Below, in pieces: positions 37,667 to 45,395 of a DNA stretch of 56,514 nucleotides. Made by a program: the position numbers and the translations under genes. The number at the start of each line of letters is the position of its first letter. Position 1 is the first letter of the stretch. The notes under the pieces were generated by a model. That model did not search any database, had not been told where the DNA came from, and worked only from the letters and a program-made list of their open reading frames with translations. This DNA comes from Clostridiales bacterium (GTDB lineage Bacteria > Bacillota > Clostridia > Caldicoprobacterales > DTU083): contig DUOI01000021.1 in NCBI GenBank assembly GCA_012838915.1, positions 1 through 56,514 of the forward strand. Direction: 5' to 3'.

Positions 37667-38938
37667 ATGTTTGTAGACAAGGTAAAGATATATGTTAAAG
37701 CAGGAAACGGCGGAAACGGCGCTGTTTCCTTTCGGAGAGAAAAATACATTCCCCACGGCGGCCCGGATGGCGGTGACGGTGGTGACGGGGGCAATATTGT
37801 ATTCAAGGTCAACCCAGGGATGCATACCCTGATGGATTTTCGTTATAAAAGAAAATTCGCTGCTCAGTCCGGAGAAAATGGCAGGGGCAGCAAACAGACG
37901 GGTAAGAATGGAGAAGATGTTGTGATAGAAGTGCCCCCGGGAACCATTGTCAGAGATGAACTGACAGGCTTGGTACTGGCTGATTTGCGTTATCCCGGTG
38001 AAAGCAGGGTGTTAGCCCGGGGAGGCAAAGGCGGCAAGGGCAATGCGCATTTTGCCACTTCCACCAGACAGGCTCCCCGGTTTGCAGGGGAAGTTGGCAG
38101 GGGGCAGGAGCGCAGCCTTGTTCTGGAGCTCAAATCCATAGCCGATGTGGGGCTGATCGGTTTTCCCAATGTGGGCAAGTCTACCATATTGTCGGTTTTG
38201 ACATCTGCCCGGCCGAAAATAGCCGGTTATCATTTTACCACCCTGAAGCCCAACCTGGGCGTGGTGGAGGTTGGAAGAGGCCAATCCTTTATTATGGCGG
38301 ATATTCCGGGAATCATAGAAGGTGCCCATCAGGGGACGGGTCTTGGTTATGATTTTCTCCGGCACATTGAACGGACAAGAATTCTGGTTCATGTCGTCGA
38401 TGTGTCCGGTTCGGAAGGGCGGGATCCCCTGGAAGATTTTCATGTCATAAACCGGGAACTGAAAGAGTACAGCGAAGAGCTGGTCCAGCGCCCCCAAATT
38501 ATAGCTGCCAACAAATCGGACATACCCGATTCGGAAGCTAATATTCAAAGATTAAAGGATGCCCTTGAACCGATGGGATATAAGGTATTTTCCGTATCTG
38601 CCGCCCAAAACAAGGGGTTTGCACCTTTGCTGAATGAGATTATGCGCCTGCTGGGCGAGCTTCCTGAAATTCCGTCCTTTGAAGAGGAGGAAGTGGATGT
38701 GTACAGGCCGGATGAGGCAGAATCCTTTGAAATTACAAAGGAGGACGGTGAATATACAGTGTCCGGTCCGGCTGTTGACAAGCTGCTGGGCAGGGTCAAT
38801 CCGGATGATTATGAATCCCTGCAGTATTTCCAAAGAGCCCTCAGAAAACTGGGCATAATAGATGCCCTTAGGGAAAAGGGCGTTCAGGACGGGGATACGG
38901 TTCATATGGGCGGCTGGTCTTTTGATTTTCTGGATTAG
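37667..38938 (+). CDS. obgE: GTPase Obg
   Basis: 423-residue essential GTPase in late 50S assembly and stress/sporulation control. Glycine-rich Obg domain (1-158; AGNGGNGAVSFRREKY, GGPDGGDGGDGG), G domain with GFPNVGKSTILSVL (about 165), DIPGIIEGAHQG and NKSD, and a C-terminal OCT domain (about 350-423). ATG with GTGAGGAAGAA upstream. An extended -10 (TGG-TATAAT at 37626-37634) suggests its own promoter. spo0B, present before obg in Bacillus, is absent. Confidence 0.96.
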   Translation: MFVDKVKIYVKAGNGGNGAVSFRREKYIPHGGPDGGDGGDGGNIVFKVNPGMHTLMDFRYKRKFAAQSGENGRGSKQTGKNGEDVVIEVPPGTIVRDELTGLVLADLRYPGESRVLARGGKGGKGNAHFATSTRQAPRFAGEVGRGQERSLVLELKSIADVGLIGFPNVGKSTILSVLTSARPKIAGYHFTTLKPNLGVVEVGRGQSFIMADIPGIIEGAHQGTGLGYDFLRHIERTRILVHVVDVSGSEGRDPLEDFHVINRELKEYSEELVQRPQIIAANKSDIPDSEANIQRLKDALEPMGYKVFSVSAAQNKGFAPLLNEIMRLLGELPEIPSFEEEEVDVYRPDEAESFEITKEDGEYTVSGPAVDKLLGRVNPDDYESLQYFQRALRKLGIIDALREKGVQDGDTVHMGGWSFDFLD

Positions 38939-38948
38939 ACATTAATAT

Positions 38949-39275
38949 TTGCTGCTCATAAAAATTGCTGCTGATACTCATTTAAATTGCTGCAAATACT
39001 CATTCGCCTGAGCCACGTTGCAAATCAGCATTCGCCTCATCTTGCATTTTCTCGCCGCATCTCATGCAAGCATCCTGCTTGGAGATGCTAAAAATGACAT
39101 CACGTCATTTTTGCTTCGAAAATACTGCGATTTCGGCGGCTGATTTTAGTAACTCAGGCTAAAGCTCCTTCGTACTTTGCAGCAATATTGAATATGTAAC
39201 TTTAGAAGTAACCTTGTATTTCGCAGCTAACAGGATTTATACATTTGAGAAAGAGTATCCTCATATTTCGCAGCA
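38949..39275. repeat. nested palindromic intergenic element (MITE- or RNA-like)
   Basis: The obg-yhbY gap has no gene but dense symmetry. TTGCTGC occurs three times on the left (38949, 38965, 38987), the last two followed by near-identical ATACTCAT. GCAGC in opposite orientation occurs three times on the right after a T-rich stretch (39179, 39221, 39269). Inner pairs are GCCTGAG (39006) with CTCAGGC (39153) and AAATCAGC (39022) with GCTGATTT (39139). The centre holds two strong hairpins, 39057-39088 and 39090-39112 (AAAAATGAC/GTCATTTTT). It may be a non-autonomous mobile element or a structured RNA. Confidence 0.6.
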
Positions 39276-39331
39276 TACAGAATTATTATGATAAAATAAC
39301 TGTTATAAAATGTGAGACGGGAAGAGGTTTA

Positions 39332-39628
39332 ATGATTATGCTGACAAGCAAACAAAGAAGCTATTTGCGTAAATTGGCAAACAAAGAAAAGACCATTTTG
39401 CAAATTGGCAAGGGCGGCATCTGTCCTTCCCTGGTGGAACAGGTAAGAGAAGCCCTGGAAGCCAGAGAATTGATTAAGATACATGTACTGGATAACTCGG
39501 ATTTGGCTCCCAGAGAGGCTTGTGATGCTCTTGCTGAGCAAACCGGTGCGGAAGGCGTTCAGGTAGTGGGCAGCAGATTTGTGCTTTATAAAAAATCCAG
39601 GGAAAATCCCCGGATTCAGCTGCCCTGA
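39332..39628 (+). CDS. yhbY: YhbY-type CRM-domain RNA-binding protein
   Basis: 98-residue protein that binds pre-50S particles. It begins MIMLTSKQRSYLRKLANKEKTI and has the CRM-domain GKGG loop (QIGKGGICPSLVEQV), followed by ELIKIHVLDNSD and GSRFVLYKKS. Start at ATG 39332 or 39338; the former is reported, and GAAGAGG lies upstream of both. The 3' end overlaps the convergent Mrr-like gene by 13 bases. Confidence 0.9.
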   Translation: MIMLTSKQRSYLRKLANKEKTILQIGKGGICPSLVEQVREALEARELIKIHVLDNSDLAPREACDALAEQTGAEGVQVVGSRFVLYKKSRENPRIQLP

Positions 39629-40551
39629 CGATTGCCGGCTGCCGGCGGATCCAGCAGTGACTCACTTTTTTCAGGATGATATTTGTTTTTCAAATTCAAA
39701 AACAAGGCCAACAAGGCCAGGATGAGGAATATAACGGCAATTATCACATAATACAAGGAAAGGTTTTCAAACAGCCTGGACAGCACAAAGAAAAAGAGGG
39801 AATAAGCAAGATAGGTGCGGATCCGTCCGGGCAGAAAAACTTGCTTTCTCAGAGCCTGCAGCCTGTGTTTCCCGCGTTGGATTTCCTTGTCAATCAGCGC
39901 ATCAATGGTTTTTTCATCCGGAAATATGCCTGTATGCTCCATGCGATCCAGCAAATCCTCCAAGCTCAGCAATTGTACCTTGATAGTGCTCTTTTTTTCC
40001 GCCAAAGCCCTGCCGGAATCCGAAAAGTTTCCAGATGCTATAAACAAGGCCTGGAAATAGCCTTCCATACTGACTTGGTTCAGGAATTCAGTCAATTTGG
40101 AGCTGGGTACTTCCTCTTCATAATCGGCATGATAGATACCGATGGCAGTTTTCCTGCCATGCAGAGTTGTCTCCAGAAAGTGTTTTCGCTCCTGAATATC
40201 GCTGATGCCTTCTATCTTCAGCAGCAGCTGTGTAACCTGCCACTTGAATTCCTCGCCATTCAATTGTTTTATTTTATTGCTCAGAAAATCCCGGCCTGCC
40301 TTGCGCCTTGCTTCAGCTTTCCTTATTTTGAAAGACTTGCGTTCGCGCAGGAGTAATGCTATTGTGAACAGTACTACGATGGTTAAGGTCAGGATTAAGG
40401 ATAATAATGGGATTTTTGTTCTTTGTACAAACCACAGGTATCCGATTATCAGTAACAGCAGCTGGACAAAAATCAGATTGATAACCGGTATCAGCAGAGA
40501 ACTGCCGCGATAATAGCGGTAGCGACGAATGGAATCCAGCCATTTTTGCAT
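39616..40551 (-). CDS. membrane-anchored Mrr-like protein, nuclease motif degenerate
   Basis: 311 residues: two membrane helices near the N-terminus (about 20-70), a soluble centre (about 95-240) and two helices near the C-terminus (about 245-290). The centre follows the Mrr/restriction-endonuclease-like pattern: GEEFKWQVTQLLLKIEGISDI, then a strand IGIYHADYEEE where active enzymes have QxK, then FQALFIASGNFSDSGRALAEKK and LLSLEDLLDRM, resembling the Mrr C-terminal strand-helix. The catalytic Lys is not evident, so it may bind rather than cut DNA. The ATG at 40551 has AGGAGGTG 10 bases upstream. Single gene on the opposite strand within a conserved block. Family assignment is tentative. Confidence 0.6.
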   Translation of the reverse strand: MQKWLDSIRRYRYYRGSSLLIPVINLIFVQLLLLIIGYLWFVQRTKIPLLSLILTLTIVVLFTIALLLRERKSFKIRKAEARRKAGRDFLSNKIKQLNGEEFKWQVTQLLLKIEGISDIQERKHFLETTLHGRKTAIGIYHADYEEEVPSSKLTEFLNQVSMEGYFQALFIASGNFSDSGRALAEKKSTIKVQLLSLEDLLDRMEHTGIFPDEKTIDALIDKEIQRGKHRLQALRKQVFLPGRIRTYLAYSLFFFVLSRLFENLSLYYVIIAVIFLILALLALFLNLKNKYHPEKSESLLDPPAAGNRQGS

Positions 40552-40643
40552 GAATACAACACCTCCTATGGAAATGTTTGCCAAAATTTAATAATCTTAA
40601 ACATCTCCAACAGGTTTATCATACAAGGAAAGGCAATGTTAGG

Positions 40644-41270
40644 ATGAAAGACGCTTCTTTCAACAGGAAAATCGGAATTATGGGCGGCACCTTTGATCCG
40701 GTGCACACAGGGCATTTATTTATTGCAGAGGCTGCACGGGAAGCCTTTGAATTGGATCGGGTGATTTTTATTCCCACCGGGTACCCGCCTCATAAAGAAG
40801 CATGCAGCCTGACATCCGGGCAGCAGCGAATCAATATGCTGCAATTGGCTGTTCGGGATCATCCGTTGTTTCAGGTAAGCGAAATTGAAGTCAAGCGGAA
40901 AGGGACTACATATACGGTAGATACTCTGACTGAGCTGAAGGCTGTTTACCGGCGGGACCATTTGTTTTTTATAATAGGCGGTGATACTCTGCCGGAGTTA
41001 AGGACATGGCGGAATTTTGAGAAAGTAGCCGGGTTGTGCAGCTTTATCGTTTATCACAGGCTGGGCTATGACAGAACAGATCTGGAGCAGGAGGCGCACA
41101 GACTGATGGACACATATAAGGCCGACATTCACTTTATTGAGGGGCCGTATCTGGAGATCTCCTCCAGCGGCATAAGGAAAAGGCTGGCTGAAAATAAAAC
41201 AATCCGGTATCTGGTACCCGACGGTGTGGTTAAATATATATTGGAACATAAATTGTATAAAGGGGAATAG
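40644..41270 (+). CDS. nadD: nicotinate-nucleotide adenylyltransferase
   Basis: 208-residue enzyme of NAD synthesis that joins ATP to nicotinate mononucleotide. GGTFDPVHTGHLFIAE near residue 15 holds the nucleotidyl-transferase HxGH motif. FIPTGYPPHKE and the C-terminal ISSSGIRKRL (ISSTxIR motif) complete the site. ATG at 40644 with AAGGAAAGG upstream; the frame extends upstream without a better start. It is followed after 3 bases by yqeK, the usual Firmicute order. Confidence 0.95.
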   Translation: MKDASFNRKIGIMGGTFDPVHTGHLFIAEAAREAFELDRVIFIPTGYPPHKEACSLTSGQQRINMLQLAVRDHPLFQVSEIEVKRKGTTYTVDTLTELKAVYRRDHLFFIIGGDTLPELRTWRNFEKVAGLCSFIVYHRLGYDRTDLEQEAHRLMDTYKADIHFIEGPYLEISSSGIRKRLAENKTIRYLVPDGVVKYILEHKLYKGE

Positions 41271-41273
41271 CAA

Positions 41274-41894
41274 ATGGTGGATGGCAGCATAGTGGAAAAG
41301 CTGAAGGATTTGATCGACGAGAGGAGATTGAACCATTCCATTGGTGTAAGCCGATGTGCAGCGAAACTGGCCCTGCATTACGGTGCGGATGTGGAAAAGG
41401 CTGAGCTGGCCGGCCTGGTTCATGATTGTGCTAAGGGCCTGTCTCCTGAAGAAGCCATTCAACTGGGAAGGAAATACGGATATGAGCCTGATACAATTAC
41501 CAGGATGAATCCTGCTTTAATCCATGCCCCTCTGGGATCCTTCCTGGCACAAGAGCTGTTTAATATCCAGGACCCTGAAATCCTGGACGCTATTGCCTGT
41601 CACACCACCGGAAAAAGCAATATGTCATTAATGGATAAAATTATTTGCCTGGCAGATTTTATAGAGGAAGGGCGTTGCTTCAAGGAGGTAGAAAAAATCA
41701 GAGAGCTTGCCTTTCTGGACATAAATCGGGCTCTGCTTACCGGAATGGACCTGTCAATTAAATATGTTCTGGAAAGAGGCAGACTTCTCCATCCTGCAAC
41801 GGTGGAGGCAAGAAATGCTTTGCTGTTGGAAATAGGGGATATGGATTCAACTGAAATTAAGGCATCCCTGAAAAAACCGAATTCACATAAATAA
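41274..41894 (+). CDS. yqeK: HD-domain hydrolase YqeK (diadenosine tetraphosphatase)
   Basis: 206 residues with an HD-type metal site: RRLNHSIGVSRC, then LAGLVHDCAKG (HD), NPALIHAPLG and AIACHTTGKSNMS. The family hydrolyses Ap4A symmetrically to ADP, removing a stress nucleotide. ATG at 41274, 3 bases after the nadD stop. rsfS follows after 23 bases, so nadD-yqeK-rsfS is one operon. Confidence 0.93.
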   Translation: MVDGSIVEKLKDLIDERRLNHSIGVSRCAAKLALHYGADVEKAELAGLVHDCAKGLSPEEAIQLGRKYGYEPDTITRMNPALIHAPLGSFLAQELFNIQDPEILDAIACHTTGKSNMSLMDKIICLADFIEEGRCFKEVEKIRELAFLDINRALLTGMDLSIKYVLERGRLLHPATVEARNALLLEIGDMDSTEIKASLKKPNSHK

Positions 41895-41917
41895 AAATTC
41901 AAAAGGAGGATTCATCA

Positions 41918-42262
41918 TTGTACAATCCTGAAATCCTTGTCCGGCAAATCGCTGATTTGCTGGAGGATAAAAAAGCGGAAAGCGTAGTGGTGCTGGACAT
42001 CAGCCGACTGACGGTGCTGGCTGATTATTTTGTTATTGCATCCGGTCGCTCCGAGCTTCAGGTGGAAGCCTTGCACAATGAGCTGCATGAGCGGTTGTCA
42101 AAAGAGGGCATCCATCCCAGGCATCTGGATCAAAGCAAGCGCTGGGTTGTGCTGGACTACGGCGACATCATCGTTCATATCTTTCATCATGAGGAACGGT
42201 CCTTTTACAACCTGGAAAGGCTTTGGGCGGATGCCAGGCAGATTTCTTCATCAGCTGATTAG
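41918..42262 (+). CDS. rsfS: ribosome silencing factor RsfS
   Basis: 114-residue protein that binds L14 and blocks 30S-50S joining under starvation. Signature VVVLDISRLTVLADYFVIASGRSELQVEAL and the WVVLDYGDIIVHIFHHEERSFYNLERLW ending, each seen in part, are diagnostic. The TTG start at 41918 follows AGGAGGA. The stop overlaps the stop of the convergent dacF by four bases. Confidence 0.96.
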   Translation: MYNPEILVRQIADLLEDKKAESVVVLDISRLTVLADYFVIASGRSELQVEALHNELHERLSKEGIHPRHLDQSKRWVVLDYGDIIVHIFHHEERSFYNLERLWADARQISSSAD

Positions 42263-43689
42263 TATCTGCGGAATATGGTATAATGCCTGCGTCTTCTTCT
42301 GCGTTTAATAAATAAGACCGCAATTTTTATGAGAGCTAAAGCTGACACTGCCAATCCCGCAAACTTTAACCAGCTTAACCCAAAGGGAGTCCCATCTCCG
42401 GGTTGGTTGGTCAGGATATCCAAAATATCTTTGCGCTTAACATCCCGAACTGCTATAAGAGGCACATTTTTCAGCACCTGCCCCCGCAGGGTCACTTTCA
42501 GCTCCCCGATTTTTTGCCCCTTGCTGATGGGAGCTTTCAACCGGGGCAGGTCCTGAGTCGATTTTTCCGATAAAAGAGAGGGTTCCCATATGATTTCCCT
42601 TCTGATTTCCGGAATATCATCTTTGTGAAACACATCTCCCCAGTCATCTGAAGAAACCTGAACCGCCAGGCTGCCCCAATCATCGGAGGCATAATTGTCC
42701 ACCGGCAGTGTCTCCACAATTTCTCCCCGCTCCAGAACAGCATGATACCTGAAATTGGAAAAGCCGTATTCAAGCAATTCCCTGGTTTCACACCATTGCA
42801 TATCAGGATCGGACTTTAATACCACACTTATCAAATCCAGCCCGTCTTTGGATGCAAAGGTAACAAGGCACTGGCCGGCGGCACTGGTGTAGCCGGTCTT
42901 ACCTCCCGTAGCCCACTCATAATATTCTGAATCATCTTCTTTCAGCAGCCTGTTTTTACTCCTCCAAAATCGGGGTGCCCCGGATGTCCAAAAGGTATTG
43001 TTCATGGCGGTGGTGGACACAGCCTCCATAAAAAACTCGTTTTTAGCAGCTTCCCTGCCTATCATGGCTAAATCGTAGGCAGTAGTGTAATGGCCGGGGT
43101 CATGATAACCATGGGCGTTGACAAAGCTGGAATTCTGTGCACCTGCTTTCCTGGCCCGCTCATTCATCATGTTGGCAAAGTATTCCATTGCTTCCTCCAC
43201 AGGAAGATTTTTTTCTGAAACTCTTCGGGCAATATGAACCGCAATGGTATTGGCGGCATCGTTGCCGGAGTGGATCAGCAGTCCGTATACCAGGTCGCGC
43301 AGGGTTATCTCTTCGTTTTCCTCAAGGCCGGCTTTGGATCCGTCCAAGGCAGCCAGAAAAATTTCCTCGCCTACAACTATGGTTTCGTCCAGGTCTCCAT
43401 ACTCTGCAGCAAGCAGGGCTGTAAGGATTTTTGTTGTGCTGGCAGGATACAGCCTGCGATCCTCGTATTTACCATAGAGAACTTTTCCGGTGCTTTGTTC
43501 TATTACCACTGCTCCGGCAGCCGATAGCTGACCGGGAGAGTTAAGAATCGGTTGCTGCCCTTCAATAACGGAAATATCAATATCCGATGCAGAATCAATT
43601 TGCTGCCCGTGTGCTGTCCGGGGAGCAAGCGACATAAGCAGGAGAGAAATACAAATAATTGTCAATACTTTTTTTGATTGATGTTTCAT
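42259..43689 (-). CDS. dacF: D-alanyl-D-alanine carboxypeptidase (S11, DacF-like)
   Basis: 476-residue low-molecular-weight PBP that trims pentapeptide side chains of peptidoglycan. Signal peptide (about 1-28, ending near AHG), catalytic S11 domain with the nucleophile motif SxxK in ASTTKI (about residue 80), SGN in IHSGNDAA (about 140) and KTG in TGGKTGYTSAAGQ (about 255). A C-terminal beta domain, a membrane helix (about 440-462) and a run of six arginines follow, so it is tail-anchored. The ATG at 43689 has AAGGGG upstream. Convergent with rsfS. DacA and DacB paralogs cannot be excluded. Confidence 0.87.
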   Translation of the reverse strand: MKHQSKKVLTIICISLLLMSLAPRTAHGQQIDSASDIDISVIEGQQPILNSPGQLSAAGAVVIEQSTGKVLYGKYEDRRLYPASTTKILTALLAAEYGDLDETIVVGEEIFLAALDGSKAGLEENEEITLRDLVYGLLIHSGNDAANTIAVHIARRVSEKNLPVEEAMEYFANMMNERARKAGAQNSSFVNAHGYHDPGHYTTAYDLAMIGREAAKNEFFMEAVSTTAMNNTFWTSGAPRFWRSKNRLLKEDDSEYYEWATGGKTGYTSAAGQCLVTFASKDGLDLISVVLKSDPDMQWCETRELLEYGFSNFRYHAVLERGEIVETLPVDNYASDDWGSLAVQVSSDDWGDVFHKDDIPEIRREIIWEPSLLSEKSTQDLPRLKAPISKGQKIGELKVTLRGQVLKNVPLIAVRDVKRKDILDILTNQPGDGTPFGLSWLKFAGLAVSALALIKIAVLFIKRRRRRRHYTIFRRY

Positions 43690-43916
43690 TGATAACCCCT
43701 TTGCAAATCTAACGTACATTCTGAACCAGTGTTTATATAATTGATTTTATGTGGAAATTAAAAACTATTATATCATATCATGATGAGGGATTCACGAAAA
43801 GTTACGGAGGTTTTCATTAAAACAAATATTGGAAGAAATTGAGATTAGAAGGAATTTTCGGATTCTTACCGAATTGTATACTATATTTCTTATTTTTATG
43901 AAATACGGGTGAGAAT

Positions 43917-44570
43917 ATGTTTCATTTTGATACTATTCAACAGAAACTATTGCTCATTACAGGTGTAATTATATTAGTTCTTTCCGTCGGGCTGATATAC
44001 AATTATATTAAAGATCAGGCGGACAGCTCCCTGCAGGAAGCTTCGACCGTTCAACAAGGGTCTTGGGCGCAAAGGCCGGATGAAACAGCGGGCATTGAAT
44101 CAGATGAGAATATGCCCCATGAAACAAATCAACCGGAAATAATTAAGATATATATCACCGGTCAGGTCCAGTGTCCGGGCGTTTATTCTTTGACTGAAGA
44201 AAGCCGATTGATTGATGCCATTGATCTGGCCGGGGGCTGTACGCCTCAGGCTGATTTGACCCGTATAAATCTGGCTGCAAGGGTAGTAGACGAGGGTATG
44301 TATTATGTGCCTGCCATAGGGGAGGAAATTTCACCTGATCCGGTTATTACCCCATCTAAAGGGGAGGCGGGCGCAGAAAAAGTCAATATCAATGTGGCGG
44401 ATCAGAGCCAATTGGAAACATTAACCGGCATCGGCCCCGTAAAAGCACAGAAAATCATCGAATATCGGGACAAGAACGGCGGTTTTAAATCCATTGAAGA
44501 AATCATGAATGTCCCCGGCATCGGTAAAAAAACCTTCGAAAACATCAGGGATGAGATTAGTATTAATTAG
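43917..44570 (+). CDS. comEA: ComEA-type DNA receptor
   Basis: 217-residue membrane-anchored DNA-binding protein that hands DNA to ComEC. N-terminal membrane helix (about 10-30), a variable linker, an SLBB domain (about 75-135: IKIYITGQVQCPGVYSL) and a C-terminal double helix-hairpin-helix (about 155-215: NINVADQSQLETLTGIGPVKAQKIIEYR, VPGIGKKTFENI). ATG with GGTGAGAAT upstream. Not next to comEC. It may instead act on environmental DNA or in DNA repair if the cells are not competent. Confidence 0.88.
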   Translation: MFHFDTIQQKLLLITGVIILVLSVGLIYNYIKDQADSSLQEASTVQQGSWAQRPDETAGIESDENMPHETNQPEIIKIYITGQVQCPGVYSLTEESRLIDAIDLAGGCTPQADLTRINLAARVVDEGMYYVPAIGEEISPDPVITPSKGEAGAEKVNINVADQSQLETLTGIGPVKAQKIIEYRDKNGGFKSIEEIMNVPGIGKKTFENIRDEISIN

Positions 44571-44613
44571 CTGTATGCAGGAAAAGTATGGTAACCGGAT
44601 AAAGCGGGTAAAA

Positions 44614-44654
44614 TTGATTTTAGAGGCCTGCTGTGATAGAATATTCTAAAATCA
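44614..44654 (+). promoter_or_regulatory. promoter with overlapping inverted repeat, two-component operon
   Basis: TTGATT (44614-44619), 17-base spacer, TAGAAT (44637-44642) with an extended TGA. A perfect 10-base inverted repeat, TGATTTTAGA (44615-44624) and TCTAAAATCA (44645-44654), brackets the -35 and the start region. It would suit an operator, possibly for autoregulation by the response regulator 55 bases downstream. Confidence 0.65.
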
Positions 44655-44708
44655 GTATATGTAACACAGGTGTTTATTAAATACAGGTACATGAAAGGAT
44701 AAGATTGT

Positions 44709-45395
44709 ATGTCTAAAAAAATATTAATTGTTGACGATGAACCTGCTATCATAAAGGGTCTTTCCTTCAGCCTGAAACAGGATGGTTATGAAATAGATGC
44801 CGCGTATGACGGAGAAGAGGCAATTGAAAAGTTCAACGGCAATCAATATGACCTGATCATACTGGATGTAATGCTTCCCAAGCTTAACGGCCTGGGTGTA
44901 CTCCAACGTATCCGGGAACAATCCAAAGTGCCGGTTATTATGCTGACTGCCAAGGGTGAAGACATGGACAAGATACTGGGCTTGGATTACGGTGCTGATG
45001 ACTATATGACCAAGCCCTTCAATATTCTGGAGCTGAAGGCGCGGATTAAAGCGGTTTTTCGCCGGTCAACCAATGCCGGCCACAGCAACGAACAGGTTAT
45101 CAAGGTGCGAAATATGGAAATCAATCTGTCCAACAGGAATGTCATCATTGATGGCAAAGAGGTGAACCTCACTGCCAAGGAATTTGACCTGCTGCAATTG
45201 TTTGCCTCCAACCCCGGCAAGGTATACAGCCGGGAAAGCCTGTTGGAGATAGTATGGAAATATGATTACCTGGGAGATTTGAGAACAGTTGACGTCCACA
45301 TCCGCCGACTCCGGGAAAAAATAGAGAAAAACCCCAGCCAGCCGGAATTCATCTTTACCAAATGGGGAGTTGGATATTATTTTGCGGATAAATAA
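44709..45395 (+). CDS. OmpR/PhoB-family response regulator
   Basis: 228 residues. Receiver domain (1-120) with acidic DDEP, phospho-acceptor Asp in LIILDVMLP (about residue 54), T in MLTAKGE and K in DYMTKPFN. C-terminal winged helix (about 130-226: LTAKEFDLLQLFASNPGKVYSRE, LRTVDVHIRRLREKIE). It acts as a transcription factor phosphorylated by the kinase encoded downstream, which it overlaps. ATG with GAAAGGATAAG upstream. Targets unknown; the adjacent GerMN genes and its own promoter repeat are candidates. Confidence 0.93.
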   Translation: MSKKILIVDDEPAIIKGLSFSLKQDGYEIDAAYDGEEAIEKFNGNQYDLIILDVMLPKLNGLGVLQRIREQSKVPVIMLTAKGEDMDKILGLDYGADDYMTKPFNILELKARIKAVFRRSTNAGHSNEQVIKVRNMEINLSNRNVIIDGKEVNLTAKEFDLLQLFASNPGKVYSRESLLEIVWKYDYLGDLRTVDVHIRRLREKIEKNPSQPEFIFTKWGVGYYFADK

